Assembly: GCA_963809715.1 (NCBI GenBank)
Contig: CAWEKO010000009.1
Span: 307,832-371,831 of the forward strand
From: Bog-473 sp963809715
GTDB lineage: Bacteria > Actinomycetota > Acidimicrobiia > Acidimicrobiales > RAAP-2
Direction: 5' to 3'
Length of the DNA: 64,000 bases
Below are positions 36,452 to 45,615 of this stretch, piece after piece. Each line of letters starts with the position of its first letter. Position 1 is the first letter of the stretch. The position numbers and the translations under genes were made by a program. The notes below the pieces were generated by a model, which saw nothing but the letters and a program-made list of their open reading frames with translations, was not told where the DNA came from and ran no database searches.

Positions 36452-37378
36452 TCAGGACGCCTTGCGGCGGGCCACCGTTTTGGTGCGGGCCGGCGCTTTG
36501 GCTGGCGCCTTTTTGGCCGGGCTCTTCTTGGCCGGTGCGCCCTGGCGCGTCGCCGCCTTCTTGGCCGTCGGCTTCTTCTTGGTCGCCTTGGTCCCACTCC
36601 CGCCGGCGGCGGCGATGCTGGCGTTGAGCGCCTCCATGAGGTCGATGACCTTGGCCGGCTGCTCGGGCCCGGTCTCGATGACGATCTCGTGCCCGCTCCG
36701 CTTCTCTTCGATGAGCGCTTCGACCTTCTGCCGATGCGTGTCGTGGAAACGCTCGGGGTCCCACTCGCTCTCCATCGACTCGATGAGCAACTGGGCCATC
36801 GAGAGTTCGCGGTCGGTCACCTCGTTTTCGCTGGGGAGCTCGGGGATCTCGCGCCCGGGTTGGCGCACCTCGTCGGAGAAATACATCGTGTGCAGGGCCA
36901 ATGCTTCGCCGTCGGGACGGATGGCGACGAGGTACTCCTTGTTGCGCATGACGAGGGTGGCGATACCGATCCGCCCGGCATCGTTCATGGCCCGCCGCAA
37001 CAGGGCGTAGGCCTTGTCGGCGCCCTCGCCTTCGGGAGCCAGGTAGTAGCTGGACCGGAAGAAAACGGGGTCGATATCGACCAGGCCGACGAAGTCGGAG
37101 ATCTCGATCTGGCGCGACTTCCTCGGCTCGGCCGACTCGAGCTCCTCGTCGGTCAGGATGACGTACTCGCCGCCGCCCAGATCGAAACCGCGGGTGATGC
37201 GGTCGCTCGGCACCTCCTCGCCCGTCCGCTCGTTGACCTTCTTGTAGCGGATGCGGTCGGAGGTCCCGTCCTCGAATTGGTTGAAGTGGATGCTCTTGTC
37301 GGAGGTCGCCGGGTACAGCCCGACCGGGATGTTCACCAGGCCGAAGCTGAGCGCCCCCTTCCAAATCGTGCGTGGCAC
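36452..37378 (-). CDS. ku: Ku protein, nonhomologous end joining
   Basis: The GTG start at 37378 gives 308 residues with the normal N-terminus PRTIWKGALSFGLVNIPVGL. The Ku core includes FNQFEDGTSDRIRYKKVNERTG, GFDLGGGEYVILTDEEL and SYYLAPEGEGADKAYALL. The C-terminal ~45 residues are a Lys/Ala-rich tail (KKKPTAKKAATRQG, AKKSPAKKAPAKAP), seen in Ku proteins of many actinobacteria and thought to bind DNA. Ku loads the ligase LigD at double-strand breaks; no ligD is visible nearby. Confidence 0.95.
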   Translation of the reverse strand: MPRTIWKGALSFGLVNIPVGLYPATSDKSIHFNQFEDGTSDRIRYKKVNERTGEEVPSDRITRGFDLGGGEYVILTDEELESAEPRKSRQIEISDFVGLVDIDPVFFRSSYYLAPEGEGADKAYALLRRAMNDAGRIGIATLVMRNKEYLVAIRPDGEALALHTMYFSDEVRQPGREIPELPSENEVTDRELSMAQLLIESMESEWDPERFHDTHRQKVEALIEEKRSGHEIVIETGPEQPAKVIDLMEALNASIAAAGGSGTKATKKKPTAKKAATRQGAPAKKSPAKKAPAKAPARTKTVARRKAS

Positions 37379-37444
37379 AACGTGCAAATTACCAGCTGGG
37401 GGCCGGTCCACCACCTTGATACAGCGATTCGCCACACTGATTTC

Positions 37445-37831
37445 ATGTCTACGAGTGCTGCCAGCGGCTTCGGCCCGACCGTTTTGGTCGGCCTGGCCGA
37501 CCTGGGGCCGGTGGACCCGACCAGCGGAGACCTGTCCCTTGAACTGGGGCTTTCCGTGTGGATTCGCCGAAACGGCATCTCGCTCGAGGAAGCGCGGCGG
37601 GTCCTGCTCGCGCTGCGCGAACACATCATCGGGGGTTGCGGGCTCGACCCGGCAACGGAGCCGGTTCCCTTCGTGGGGCGCTCGCCCCGTCTCGACGTCG
37701 TGAACCTGATCTCCTACCTCGGCCAGCTGCTGCGTCGCGGTGCGCTCTCCGCCGGCCTGAGCACTCAGGGCGTGGCCCAACGGGTCATGGCCGACCTGCC
37801 GGTACCCGAGGCCTCGGCCATCGGCGCCTGA
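37445..37831 (+). CDS. Conserved-looking hypothetical protein
   Basis: This 128-residue soluble protein starts MSTSAASGFGPTVLVGLADL at ATG 37445, divergent from ku. It contains LSVWIRRNGISLEEARRVLLALREHIIGG and FVGRSPRLDVVNLISYLGQLLRRG. Codon use is like the core genes, with G/C in most third positions, which supports coding. I recognise no family. It has no membrane segment. Confidence 0.6.
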   Translation: MSTSAASGFGPTVLVGLADLGPVDPTSGDLSLELGLSVWIRRNGISLEEARRVLLALREHIIGGCGLDPATEPVPFVGRSPRLDVVNLISYLGQLLRRGALSAGLSTQGVAQRVMADLPVPEASAIGA

Positions 37832-38170
37832 GCCTCAGCCGGCTCGAGCCGACGACAGCCTCGTCCGGAAGCCGAAGCCACGTGCTGACAGACGGGATCC
37901 AACCACCAGCACGTTGCCCTTGACCCATCGTAAGACGAGAGACTCGTGACACGATGCAACGCACTGGAATGTCCGACGACGGGATCCGGGAGCGAGTGCC
38001 GGCCGGGCCGGTTGGTGACGATTCGCTCCTCCTCACGAAGAGCGTCAACCCGACGCGTCTGTTGCGTGGGATGTCTACAGTCACTCGTCAGTGTCCTCGA
38101 GCGTTCCAGGGTGCAGAGACAGGTCCGCCGTTCTTCACGTCAGTGCGCATCGACGAGGACGTCGCTCCTG

Positions 38171-39181
38171 ATGCCCAAGGTTGACGTTTGGCTGTCGAAC
38201 TCGGTCCTGGACGCCGCACAACGGGCCGCCGAATTGGAGCAGACGGGCGTCGACGGCGTCTTCAGCTTCGAGAACGCTCATGACGTCTTCTTTCCCCTCG
38301 TCGCAGCCGCACCGGCCTGCTCCCTGGACCTCATGACCAATGTCGCGATTGCGTTTCCTCGCAGCCCCCTCCACCTTGCTCACGCCGCTTATGACCTTCA
38401 CGCCCTTTCCGAAGGCCGCTTCCGCCTCGGGCTGGGCTCACAGATACGCACTCATGTGGAGCGTCGCTACGGCGCGACCTGGGGCAACCCCGTCAAGCAC
38501 ATGCAAGAGATCGTTGCCGCCACCAAGACGATCCTCAAGGGGTGGCAGGATGGCCAGACCGTCGAGTTTCGCGGCGAATACACGACGCACACCCTGATGA
38601 CCCCGATCTTCGATCCGGGCCCGAATCCGTTCGGCGTTCCGAAGGTCCTTGTCGGTGCCCTCGGACCCCGGATGACGCAGATGGCAGCCGAGGTGGCGGA
38701 CGGCGTCCTGGTCATGCCCTTCAACACCGAGCGCCACATGCGTGAACGCACCACTCCGGCCATCGAGTCAGGCCTCGATGCTGCCGGCCGCTCCCGCGAG
38801 GACATCGAGGTGGTGGCGGAGGTCATCGTGGCAACAGGTCGAAATGAGGAGGAGCTCAAGGCTTCTGATGCCGCGCGCTTCATCGTTGCCTTCTACGGAT
38901 CCACACCGGCCTACCGACCGGTCCTCGATGTGGAAGGTCGAGGCGGGTTGCAGCCAGAACTCAACGCGCTCTCGAAGCGGGGCGAGTGGCAGACGATGGC
39001 CGCTCTGGTCGACGACGACCTCTTCAGCCGGATCGCCGTGCGCGGCTCACCGAAGGAGGCGGCTCGGGAGATCGCCCGTCGCTTTCCTGACTGCGACCGG
39101 GTCTGCGCCTATTTTCCCGGGTATTCGCCTTCGGACGAGCTCATCGCGGAGTTCACCGCTGCAGTGAAGGACACGGGGTGA
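38171..39181 (+). CDS. LLM-class F420-dependent oxidoreductase
   Basis: The ATG at 38171 gives 336 residues. The sequence fits the TIGR03617-like luciferase-like subgroup: AAELEQTGVDGVFSFENAHD, TNVAIAFPRSPLHLAHAAYDL, LSEGRFRLGLGSQIRTHVERRYG and VLVGALGPRMTQMAAEVADG. These TIM-barrel enzymes use F420 or FMN to oxidise or reduce small molecules; the substrate is unknown. About 230 bp of apparent noncoding sequence precede it. Confidence 0.9.
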   Translation: MPKVDVWLSNSVLDAAQRAAELEQTGVDGVFSFENAHDVFFPLVAAAPACSLDLMTNVAIAFPRSPLHLAHAAYDLHALSEGRFRLGLGSQIRTHVERRYGATWGNPVKHMQEIVAATKTILKGWQDGQTVEFRGEYTTHTLMTPIFDPGPNPFGVPKVLVGALGPRMTQMAAEVADGVLVMPFNTERHMRERTTPAIESGLDAAGRSREDIEVVAEVIVATGRNEEELKASDAARFIVAFYGSTPAYRPVLDVEGRGGLQPELNALSKRGEWQTMAALVDDDLFSRIAVRGSPKEAAREIARRFPDCDRVCAYFPGYSPSDELIAEFTAAVKDTG

Positions 39182-39303
39182 GTGAGTCGTTGCTCTGAAG
39201 CTGCGAGGAATGTGTCGCCCGTGCCGGGGTCCGCCCGGACGTGTTCGTGCACGACGTGGTCGCAGTCTTGCGGTCGTCTTCGGAAAATGTCGAGAATGCG
39301 GGG

Positions 39304-39516
39304 ATGATGCCCTTTCTCGCCGTCATCAACAAGAGCTCGACCATCAAGTTCGCCGAAGTGGGATTTCTCCTGATCCTGATCGCCGGGCTCTGGCTGGTCG
39401 CCTCGGATTTCCCTCAGCTCAAGCTGCAGAAGTCGAGGTCCATCGTCGTCGGCCTCTTGCTCGCCGTTGGTGCCTTGCTGCTGCTGATCGCCACGCACTG
39501 GGGAAAGCTCGTTTGA
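39304..39516 (+). CDS. Small two-segment membrane protein
   Basis: From ATG 39304 the protein is 70 residues: MMPFLAVINKSSTIKFAEVG, then two hydrophobic stretches, VGFLLILIAGLWLVASDF and SIVVGLLLAVGALLLLIATHW, with a short basic loop between. The frame is open to a GTG at 39241. No family is recognised; it could be an accessory or stress membrane protein. Confidence 0.5.
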   Translation: MMPFLAVINKSSTIKFAEVGFLLILIAGLWLVASDFPQLKLQKSRSIVVGLLLAVGALLLLIATHWGKLV

Positions 39517-39646
39517 GCTGAGCCCGGGGCGCCACCCACGGCTGCCGGAGATGGCCTCCGGAGGAAAGCTCGTCCCGAGCCGTGCCCAGGTGATCTTTCG
39601 CACGAGGTAGGCCCAGGCCGGCGCCTGCGCGTACAGTGGCGGCTGC

Positions 39647-39967
39647 ATGAGCAAGCGAACGAAGCAACAGCGGAACGACCTGATGGAGCTCGTGGTAGGT
39701 CGTCCCGGTTGGCGCCTCGAACCGCGCACAACACCCGGAGCCAGCCCCATGTGGTGCTTCGTGACGAATGGAGAAATCGAGTTGTCCGCCTCGGCTGACG
39801 ACGGCGCGCTGCACCTCTACGTCATGGCAACGGACCAGGAGTTCGTCCTGCAGACAGCCGAAGATCTGTCGGCCTGGCTGGAGAGGCACCGGCCCGAGGC
39901 GCTCTCGGACCGACAGATCAGCCCGAGTGGCAAGGCGCGGATGAAGGGGCTCTTCGATTGGAGTTGA
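39647..39967 (+). CDS. Hypothetical 106-residue protein
   Basis: The protein starts MSKRTKQQRNDLMELVVGRP and contains MWCFVTNGEIELSASADDGALHLYVMATDQEFVL. Alternating strands suggest a small alpha/beta domain. No family is recognised. The reading frame has reasonable codon use. Confidence 0.5.
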   Translation: MSKRTKQQRNDLMELVVGRPGWRLEPRTTPGASPMWCFVTNGEIELSASADDGALHLYVMATDQEFVLQTAEDLSAWLERHRPEALSDRQISPSGKARMKGLFDWS

Positions 39968-40002
39968 GCGGTCCGATCCTCAGGCTCGCTTGGGGGCGTG
40001 TC

Positions 40003-40818
40003 TCAACCGCTGGGCACGGTGAGCGACGGGACCGTCGTGCTGGGCACGGTGACCGGTCCCCCACCTGAATTCTCGACGGGGCCGGTGCCGGTCGAGGCAG
40101 GATTGCCAGGACCCCGGGTCAGGGCCAACAGGACCTCGAGCGTGCCCTGATCGGCCGTCGTGACGAATCCGCCAATGCTGGGATTGGCGATATTCCACTC
40201 TGCGAACGGGACCATGATGTCAGCCAGGACGTCCACGTTGTTTCCCCGGAGTTGGATCTGGAGTGGGAACGTAACGGCGCGGCTGACGCCGTGGAGATTG
40301 AGGGTCCCGCTGGCCATGTACTGCGTGGTGGCCCCCGAAACCGGAAGGGAAGTCAGATCGATGGGCGCGGTGAGGGTGAACGTCGCCGTGGGATACCGGT
40401 TCACATCCATGATGGGACCGTCGAACCGCGCATTGCGTTGGCTCTGATCGCTCTTGACACTCCCCATGGCAACGATGAACTTCCCGCTGGTGACTCGGGT
40501 GCCGCTCACGTCGAGGGATCCCCAGACCTCGCTCGTCCGGCCGACTGCGGTGGTGTGTTGACCGACGAGATCCTCGTTGACCCGGTACCCGACGACCGAC
40601 CCGGTCCCTACGTTCCAGGTCCCGTCGAACGAGGAAGACGCTGTGGAGGAGCTCTTGGATCCCGTGGTTGTCGTGGTCGTCGGGGGCAAAGTGAGCTTGG
40701 CCGGTGGGGGACCCTCGATGAAGTGGATGTAGACATACGGCGCGGCGACGGCCGCGATCACGACGACGACTCCGATGGCGCCAAACCACCAAAGAAGCCT
40801 CCGACGACGTTTGGCCAC
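40003..40818 (-). CDS. YceI-family protein with N-terminal membrane anchor
   Basis: This 271-residue protein has a basic start and one hydrophobic helix (LLWWFGAIGVVVVIAAVAAPYVY, about residues 8-30), a Thr/Ser linker (PPTTTTTTGSKSSSTAS), and a YceI domain: FDGTWNVGTGSVVGYRVNEDL, DVSGTRVTSGKFIVAMGSVKSD and LNLHGVSRAVTFPLQIQ. YceI proteins form a lipocalin-like barrel that binds isoprenoid or other lipids. Here it is presumably outside the cell membrane. A Pro/Thr/Val tail ends it. Confidence 0.88.
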   Translation of the reverse strand: MAKRRRRLLWWFGAIGVVVVIAAVAAPYVYIHFIEGPPPAKLTLPPTTTTTTGSKSSSTASSSFDGTWNVGTGSVVGYRVNEDLVGQHTTAVGRTSEVWGSLDVSGTRVTSGKFIVAMGSVKSDQSQRNARFDGPIMDVNRYPTATFTLTAPIDLTSLPVSGATTQYMASGTLNLHGVSRAVTFPLQIQLRGNNVDVLADIMVPFAEWNIANPSIGGFVTTADQGTLEVLLALTRGPGNPASTGTGPVENSGGGPVTVPSTTVPSLTVPSG

Positions 40819-41235
40819 GGCACCATCATCTCCGAGCCTGCTGGATGCCGACTGTGATCCACCTGCGGGGTAACCCCGAACGGACCCGCCACGCGGGGCT
40901 GGAGTCCCGAGGTTTTCTCACCGACCTCGGGAGAGAACGATCCCTCGGTCCCCCAAGGGCCTCGTCGTCTGCTGTCCGTGGCTGGGATGACACGTCGGAG
41001 TTACGGGCCTCAGCTTTTTCGCTTTGTCCGCGGTCCCGAGAATGTCTTTGGCGAGCCTCGTATCCCGAGTCCCCCCGTGACGCTGGTCCCCTGAACAGGT
41101 CGGTCCTCGCAGCCGACGAGTTCTGAGCCGCGGCGCCGAGCGCGCCAGGCCCACGTGGGCGATCATGACGGCTCGCCGACATCCGGTGACTGGCGGCCAC
41201 AGCCGCCAGAACGATGGCCATCAAGGGTGAGCCCA
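40819..41235. other. Intergenic region without supported gene
   Basis: About 420 bases between the divergent YceI and ligase-like genes. It should contain both promoters. Open frames here lack recognisable features. Inverted short segments (ACCCCGAAC, GGGAGAGAACGATCCC) are present but no clear operator could be defined. Confidence 0.5.
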
Positions 41236-42534
41236 ATGTCCACACCGACGGGGACACCGACGGAACTCCGCCAGCAGGACTGGATTTGTGCCGCCGTCCT
41301 CTACGGGTTGGTGATCATCGAAGGTTGGCGCCAGGGAGGATTCTGGTCTGCGGACGCCTTCGCCGTTGCGCTGGCCTCCCTGATCATGCTGGTCGTCGCG
41401 TTGGCCCTCGATCGTCCTGATCCCCGTGGGCTGATTCTCGTCGGGTGTCTGGTGGCCCTCACCGCGTGGTGGCTCATCAGGGCCATCGCCTCGGGCGCTC
41501 CCGAGCAGTTCCTCCCCCTGGGAGCCAGCATCTTGGGCTTCGCCGCCGCCTACGCGGCCACGCGCACGCTGGTCGGGACCGCCAGACAGCTGGCCGGCCT
41601 CGGCGTCGCCCTTGTTGGCGGTCTGTGTGCCCTGACCGGTCTGGCCGGGCTGGTCTGGCGTTGGTACCCGATGGCCATTCCCTCTCAAGGCTTGTGGCGC
41701 GTCTCGAGCACCTTGACCTATGCGGATGCCGCCGGACTCGTTCTGGCCATGTGCCTGCTGGTCGCGCTGGGACTTGATATCGCCCCCGTCCTCGTCCGGA
41801 GCGCCGTGTGCCTGTCGGCGGCCGGACTCCTCGCTACTCAGAGCCGCGGGGCCTATGTGGCCTTCCTCGGCGCTTGCCTCATCGTGCCCTGGCGTCGCTA
41901 CGTCCGGTTCGCCGTACCCCTGGTTGCGGGCATCGTGGTCGGTGCCGGCGCGATCGCCTCATCGCCGGACGGCGGAGGAGTGCCGTGGCTCGGCCTGCTC
42001 ATCGTGCTGGGCGTTGGTGTCTCGGCAGCACCGTGGCCGGGCCAGATGGCCCTTCCGACCCGGACAGCGACTCGGATCGCCATCGCACTGGGCGTCCTCG
42101 TCGCTGCCCTCGTCGCGGTCGCTGCATTGCATCACGAGATCGGATTGAGGGCACTGGCACCGAGCGATCAGGACCGATCCGTCGAGTGGTCGACTGCGCT
42201 GCACCAGTGGGCGTCGGCACCGCTGATCGGAGTAGGCCCTGATCGACTGCTGCAGTTCCACGCGGTCGACGGTTCGTTTGCACACTTCGTGCACAATGAG
42301 TACCTCCAAATCGGAGCAGACGCGGGGGCGATCGGGGCGGCACTCCTGGCTCTCTCGGCCTTCGCCGTTCTCCGTGTCGTGCGGCGAACCGATCTGCTTG
42401 CGTCCTGCGCTGCCGCAGCCCTGGTTTGTTTTGCCATTGCAGGAGCGTTCGACTTCGACTGGCATCTCAGCTTTGTCGGTTTGCTCGGAGGATGGTGCGT
42501 GGGATTGGCGACGCGAAAGGAGGTGGACGTATGA
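41236..42534 (+). CDS. O-antigen-ligase/polymerase-like membrane protein
   Basis: This 432-residue protein has 10 or more hydrophobic segments (ICAAVLYGLVIIEGW; FAVALASLIMLVVALAL; LAGLGVALVGGLCALTGLAG; YVRFAVPLVAGIVVGAGAI). The Wzy_C/O-antigen-ligase pattern shows in SQGLWRVSSTLTYADAAGLVLA, LLATQSRGAYVAF, and the late periplasmic loop with PLIGVGPDRLLQF ... FAHFVHNEYLQIGADAGAIGA. Such proteins polymerise or ligate lipid-linked glycans. ATG 41236 was chosen since upstream sequence has no membrane features. Confidence 0.85.
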   Translation: MSTPTGTPTELRQQDWICAAVLYGLVIIEGWRQGGFWSADAFAVALASLIMLVVALALDRPDPRGLILVGCLVALTAWWLIRAIASGAPEQFLPLGASILGFAAAYAATRTLVGTARQLAGLGVALVGGLCALTGLAGLVWRWYPMAIPSQGLWRVSSTLTYADAAGLVLAMCLLVALGLDIAPVLVRSAVCLSAAGLLATQSRGAYVAFLGACLIVPWRRYVRFAVPLVAGIVVGAGAIASSPDGGGVPWLGLLIVLGVGVSAAPWPGQMALPTRTATRIAIALGVLVAALVAVAALHHEIGLRALAPSDQDRSVEWSTALHQWASAPLIGVGPDRLLQFHAVDGSFAHFVHNEYLQIGADAGAIGAALLALSAFAVLRVVRRTDLLASCAAAALVCFAIAGAFDFDWHLSFVGLLGGWCVGLATRKEVDV

Positions 42535-42694
42535 AGGACTTCGTCAAAGCTGTCGTGGTCGGCGCATCGGCAGTCGTTTCGGACTGCTGTATCCGATGAT
42601 GGACGGCGGCTTGGACCACATTCTGGGGGCGGACAGTACGGTGGCGCCTGCAGCACAGAAGGCGACAAAAGAGAGTCTGCGCTCACCGAGTTGA
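42531..42694 (+). pseudogene. Small protein coupled to the ligase-like gene, frameshifted
   Basis: An ATG at 42531 overlaps the stop of the previous gene (ATGA). It reads MKDFVKAVVVGASAVV and then stops after 22 codons. In another frame from about 42580, the sequence FGLLYPMMDGGLDHILGADS continues to a stop at 42694. Joined, they form a ~54-residue protein with one membrane segment. This may be a small partner of the ligase-like protein with a sequencing indel, or decayed. Low certainty. Confidence 0.35.
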
Positions 42695-42887
42695 TCGCCT
42701 TTTCGAAGAGTGCGAGCACCTCCCGGAGAAAGACGACCGTGTGAAGTCCATTCGCAACGAGGACCTGATCTACTCAGGCTTCACGGTGCATTTCTCCTCT
42801 GTGATGTGTCGACCTCGCGTGCTTCGACGTACAGAACATGGCGAGCGATAGTTGATCAGGTGAAGTGCGCCCCGGAGCGGCGTCGTG

Positions 42888-43454
42888 TTACGAGCGCTCC
42901 CAGATGTCAAGGAGCAAATCCTCCTCCGAGTAGTGCGCAACCGTGACCAAATGCTCACTCTCGCCGATGATCTGGTGGGTGCGCTCCGCGCTGAGCGGAT
43001 GGTTCGCCAGACCGCGCCGATGCAGGCCAACCACATGGGCTCCCTGCCTCGTGGACGCGAAAACACACGCCATGAGAGGTCCGATGTCTTTCTCGCTAAA
43101 GAGGACCCCGATCTCGTTGAAGAAAACGAGATCGAATTCACCGGACGGCCACTGCTCGCGAATCGGCTGGTCTTCAATGAGCGATGCACCGTCGTGTCCA
43201 GATCGAGTCTGGGTTGCATGTCCGGAATAGGGTGAGATGTCGCTCGATGTCAGCCGGTTACATCGAACGGCAAGAAGTTCGGTGAGGACTCCGACTGAGC
43301 GTGCCGCCTCGAACCCTGAGCAATATCGAATTCGGGGCAGGCACGCCATGGTCAACGCCAGTTTCCGCACTTCGAAAGCGCGATCTTCGGATTCCCACGG
43401 ATCGATATGGACTTCGTCTATCCGATCGGAGTACGAGCGGTCCGAGACAGTCAT
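42888..43454 (-). CDS. NodS-like SAM-dependent methyltransferase, shortened motif I
   Basis: This 188-residue protein follows the NodS-type pattern: DPWESEDRAFEVRKLALTMACLP, RIRYCSGFEAARSVGVLTELL (usually E-P-G-C-S-x-G), AVRCNRLTSSDISP, then EFDLVFFNEIGVLFSEKDIGPLM and ahvVGLHRRG. The Gly-rich SAM loop is degenerate (AARSVG), so activity is uncertain. NodS-like enzymes N-methylate amino sugars or related substrates. Codon use is less G/C-biased than in core genes, suggesting transfer. Confidence 0.72.
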   Translation of the reverse strand: MTVSDRSYSDRIDEVHIDPWESEDRAFEVRKLALTMACLPRIRYCSGFEAARSVGVLTELLAVRCNRLTSSDISPYSGHATQTRSGHDGASLIEDQPIREQWPSGEFDLVFFNEIGVLFSEKDIGPLMACVFASTRQGAHVVGLHRRGLANHPLSAERTHQIIGESEHLVTVAHYSEEDLLLDIWERS

Positions 43455-43594
43455 CGCCCCTCCTCAATCGACTTGCGACGAGTCGCCAAGACGCTCCGGG
43501 GCAAATGGGTGGCGACAATCCGCCGTTCAACCAAACTCCTACAGGAGCGGTGGCTTACCGGCGCCGCAGAACAGCAGAAGGGCATAAGGACTGA

Positions 43595-43723
43595 CTACCG
43601 CTTGACCCGATACCAGCGGTTTTCGGCGCCCGAGACCAAGAACCCGACCAGCCAGATGGCAAGCAATATCAAGGCGATAACCCACAACACGTGCAGGGCG
43701 AAGCCGGCTCCCGCAAAAATCAA
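43595..43723 (-). CDS. Small single-pass hydrophobic protein
   Basis: A 42-residue frame on the minus strand starts at TTG 43723 with GGAAGAGG about 8 bases upstream. It reads MIFAGAGFALHVLWVIALIL and then LAIWLVGFLVSGAENRWYRVKR. One or two short membrane segments are followed by a basic C-terminus. Small hydrophobic proteins of this kind (DUF5670-like) occur in many actinobacteria, with unknown role. Confidence 0.55.
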   Translation of the reverse strand: MIFAGAGFALHVLWVIALILLAIWLVGFLVSGAENRWYRVKR

Positions 43724-43852
43724 AATTGTGACCTCTTCCTTTCATTTCGCGCTTGACCGTCCGCCGCCGTGTCCGCGTCACCTTGCCGACGCACGTGCTC
43801 TCAAACGGTGCGCTTCGGCCTCACCAGGATCATTGAGAGCCCACCGAGGGTC

Positions 43853-43902
43853 AATCACCCGATTGGGTGATTCTTCGCGCAAACCCGATCTAGACTGGAG
43901 CT
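43853..43902 (+). promoter_or_regulatory. Dyad operator and -10 element before the LuxR-type gene
   Basis: AATCACCC (43853-43860) and GGGTGATT (43865-43872) form a perfect 8+8 bp dyad around GATT. TAGACT at 43891-43896 is a good -10 hexamer, with a plausible start at the GTG 43903 itself, which would make the mRNA leaderless. The dyad would lie at about -50 to -31, a position fitting an activator or autoregulatory site. Confidence 0.5.
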
Positions 43903-44553
43903 GTGGCGGATTCGATCAGAGTTGCACTGGTCAACGACTACACGATTGTGCTTGAGGGACTGCGCGCGCTCCTTCGATCAAATGAACCAGAAATTCATGT
44001 CGTCGAGATGGCCGTGCGCAAGAGGCCAAAACAACGGATTCACGTCACGTTGCTCGACACCTACGGAGAGCTCGCCACACTCGACGAGCGAGTGCGCTCC
44101 CTCAGCTCCGATCCGAGCAACGGAGCGATCATGGTGTTCAGCTTTTCTGATCATCCGCAGGCAGTGCGTCATGCCCTCCGGGGTGGTGCGGAGGGCTTTA
44201 TCTCTAAGTCTCTGCCCCGCGAACAGATTATCGAAGGCATCAAAGCTGCGGCTCGGGGTGAGCGAGTTGTTCTTACTCAGAGGTCGCGCCACGCCGCAAT
44301 CGATACGGCGCTGCAGTGGCCCGGACGCGACATCGGCCTAACCGAGCGAGAGAGTGAACTCCTATCACTGCTACCGACCGGAATGACCAACCGCGAGTTG
44401 GGCAATCACCTCTACATCAGTGAGAACACCGTCAAAACACAGCTGCGCCACCTCTACGCCAAACTCGACGTACGGAACCGTGCACAAGCCGTCGCGATAG
44501 CGGGACAGGGAATCCTTGGCGACCATCGTCGTCAAACAAAAACGATTGCCTGA
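43903..44553 (+). CDS. LuxR/NarL-family response regulator
   Basis: This 216-residue protein has a receiver domain (RVALVNDYTIVLEGLRALL; phosphorylatable Asp in VTLLDTYGEL; Ser in VFSFSDHPQ; Lys in EGFISKSLP) and a C-terminal LuxR helix-turn-helix (LTERESELLSLLPTGMTNREL, LYISENTVKTQLRHLYAKL). The acidic pocket has ND instead of DD, so phosphorylation may be weak. No sensor kinase gene is adjacent. GTG 43903 follows the TAGACT -10 closely, suggesting a leaderless transcript. Confidence 0.87.
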   Translation: MADSIRVALVNDYTIVLEGLRALLRSNEPEIHVVEMAVRKRPKQRIHVTLLDTYGELATLDERVRSLSSDPSNGAIMVFSFSDHPQAVRHALRGGAEGFISKSLPREQIIEGIKAAARGERVVLTQRSRHAAIDTALQWPGRDIGLTERESELLSLLPTGMTNRELGNHLYISENTVKTQLRHLYAKLDVRNRAQAVAIAGQGILGDHRRQTKTIA

Positions 44554-44776
44554 TACCGCCTCACCCCGCGGGGCTCGACTTGTTGCTTCGTTCGAGGAAA
44601 CCATCCCAGTCGATTGAGAAATAGGGACTCAGCAGATGCAGTGAGAAAGAGTGTGGGTACCATGCCGAATAGGCTGGATAACACTTACGGAGCGGTCGGA
44701 TATGGAGTTGGCGCTGTCGTGCAGCAACTGCGGACGCTGGCATCGGGTTGCCGGCGCTAGGTCCAGACGCTGAAGC

Positions 44777-45049
44777 TCACTCGATCCGACCTGGGATCTC
44801 CTGGTCCGTCACGGCTTCGCCAACCTCACGCAAATGAGCGAGTTGAGCGCTGCTCGCAAGCTGGACCATCTCCTCGAGAACTTCACGCTTGTCCGCTTCC
44901 GGCAGCGCTTCGAGGGTATCGAGGACCTTCGCTTTTACGTCATCGTCGGAGGCGTCCGGGCCCAGCTCCCGAACTATTCCGGCGAGAATATCTTCCAGGT
45001 TTGTCACGGCTTCCTCCATCTCAATATCCCGCTTCGTCGCCGGCGCCAT
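44777..45049 (-). CDS. Small acidic helical protein
   Basis: This 90-residue protein starts MAPATKRDIEMEEAVTNLED and contains ILAGIVRELGPDASDDDVKAKVLDTLEALPEADKREVLEEM in pieces that form amphipathic helices. It resembles small helical regulators or DUF-type proteins, but I do not recognise a family. An internal ATG at residue 11 is an alternative start. Confidence 0.55.
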   Translation of the reverse strand: MAPATKRDIEMEEAVTNLEDILAGIVRELGPDASDDDVKAKVLDTLEALPEADKREVLEEMVQLASSAQLAHLREVGEAVTDQEIPGRIE

Positions 45050-45165
45050 CGCCCTCGACCCGACACGCGGCCCGCAGGCCGCATTCTACGAGGCCAAACC
45101 CGTCATACCGGGTCGGACGGCTTAGCAAGAATACGGCCGGAATGATTCGAGACTCCACAGAGCCA

Positions 45166-45615
45166 CTACTTCTCACCCAGCTTTGCTTCAAGTCCATCGA
45201 TTCGATCTGCTAGATCCTTGATGCCGCCTTCAGTGTGAATATCGAGGCGGTCGAGTATCTGCACAGTGTCGTCATACGTGTGCTGCGAACGGATATCGCT
45301 TGCCACGCTCTGTACGTTCTGTCCGACCATAATGACCGATAGCAATACCAACTGAAGAAACGTTTGTGCAATCCAAGCAATTATTCCCTCGCCCCCCGGC
45401 ATCAACGCCGGACGTAATCCAATCAACGCAATTATCGCGAATACATAAGCGCACCACATCGATCCGACGATGTTGGTGAGGAAGACAGCAATCTTGGCGT
45501 TGACTCCTTCGGCCCTCCTTACTTCTTGCCGGAGTCCGCGAATGCTGATCGCTTGTCCAATGTGGCGGTGTGTCTTGACTGGTGGCCTCAGAATCGGAAT
45601 CGGTTTGTCAATCAT
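45166..45615 (-). CDS. DUF1003-like membrane protein
   Basis: This 149-residue protein has a short cytosolic start, two membrane segments (IVGSMWCAYVFAIIALIGL and WIAQTFLQLVLLSVIMVGQN) and a C-terminal coiled coil (YDDTVQILDRLDIHTEGG, IKDLADRIDGLEAKLGEK). The 'GSMW' helix and the 'LSVIMVGQNxQ' helix match DUF1003. Function unknown. Codon use is more AT-rich than core genes. Confidence 0.72.
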   Translation of the reverse strand: MIDKPIPILRPPVKTHRHIGQAISIRGLRQEVRRAEGVNAKIAVFLTNIVGSMWCAYVFAIIALIGLRPALMPGGEGIIAWIAQTFLQLVLLSVIMVGQNVQSVASDIRSQHTYDDTVQILDRLDIHTEGGIKDLADRIDGLEAKLGEK

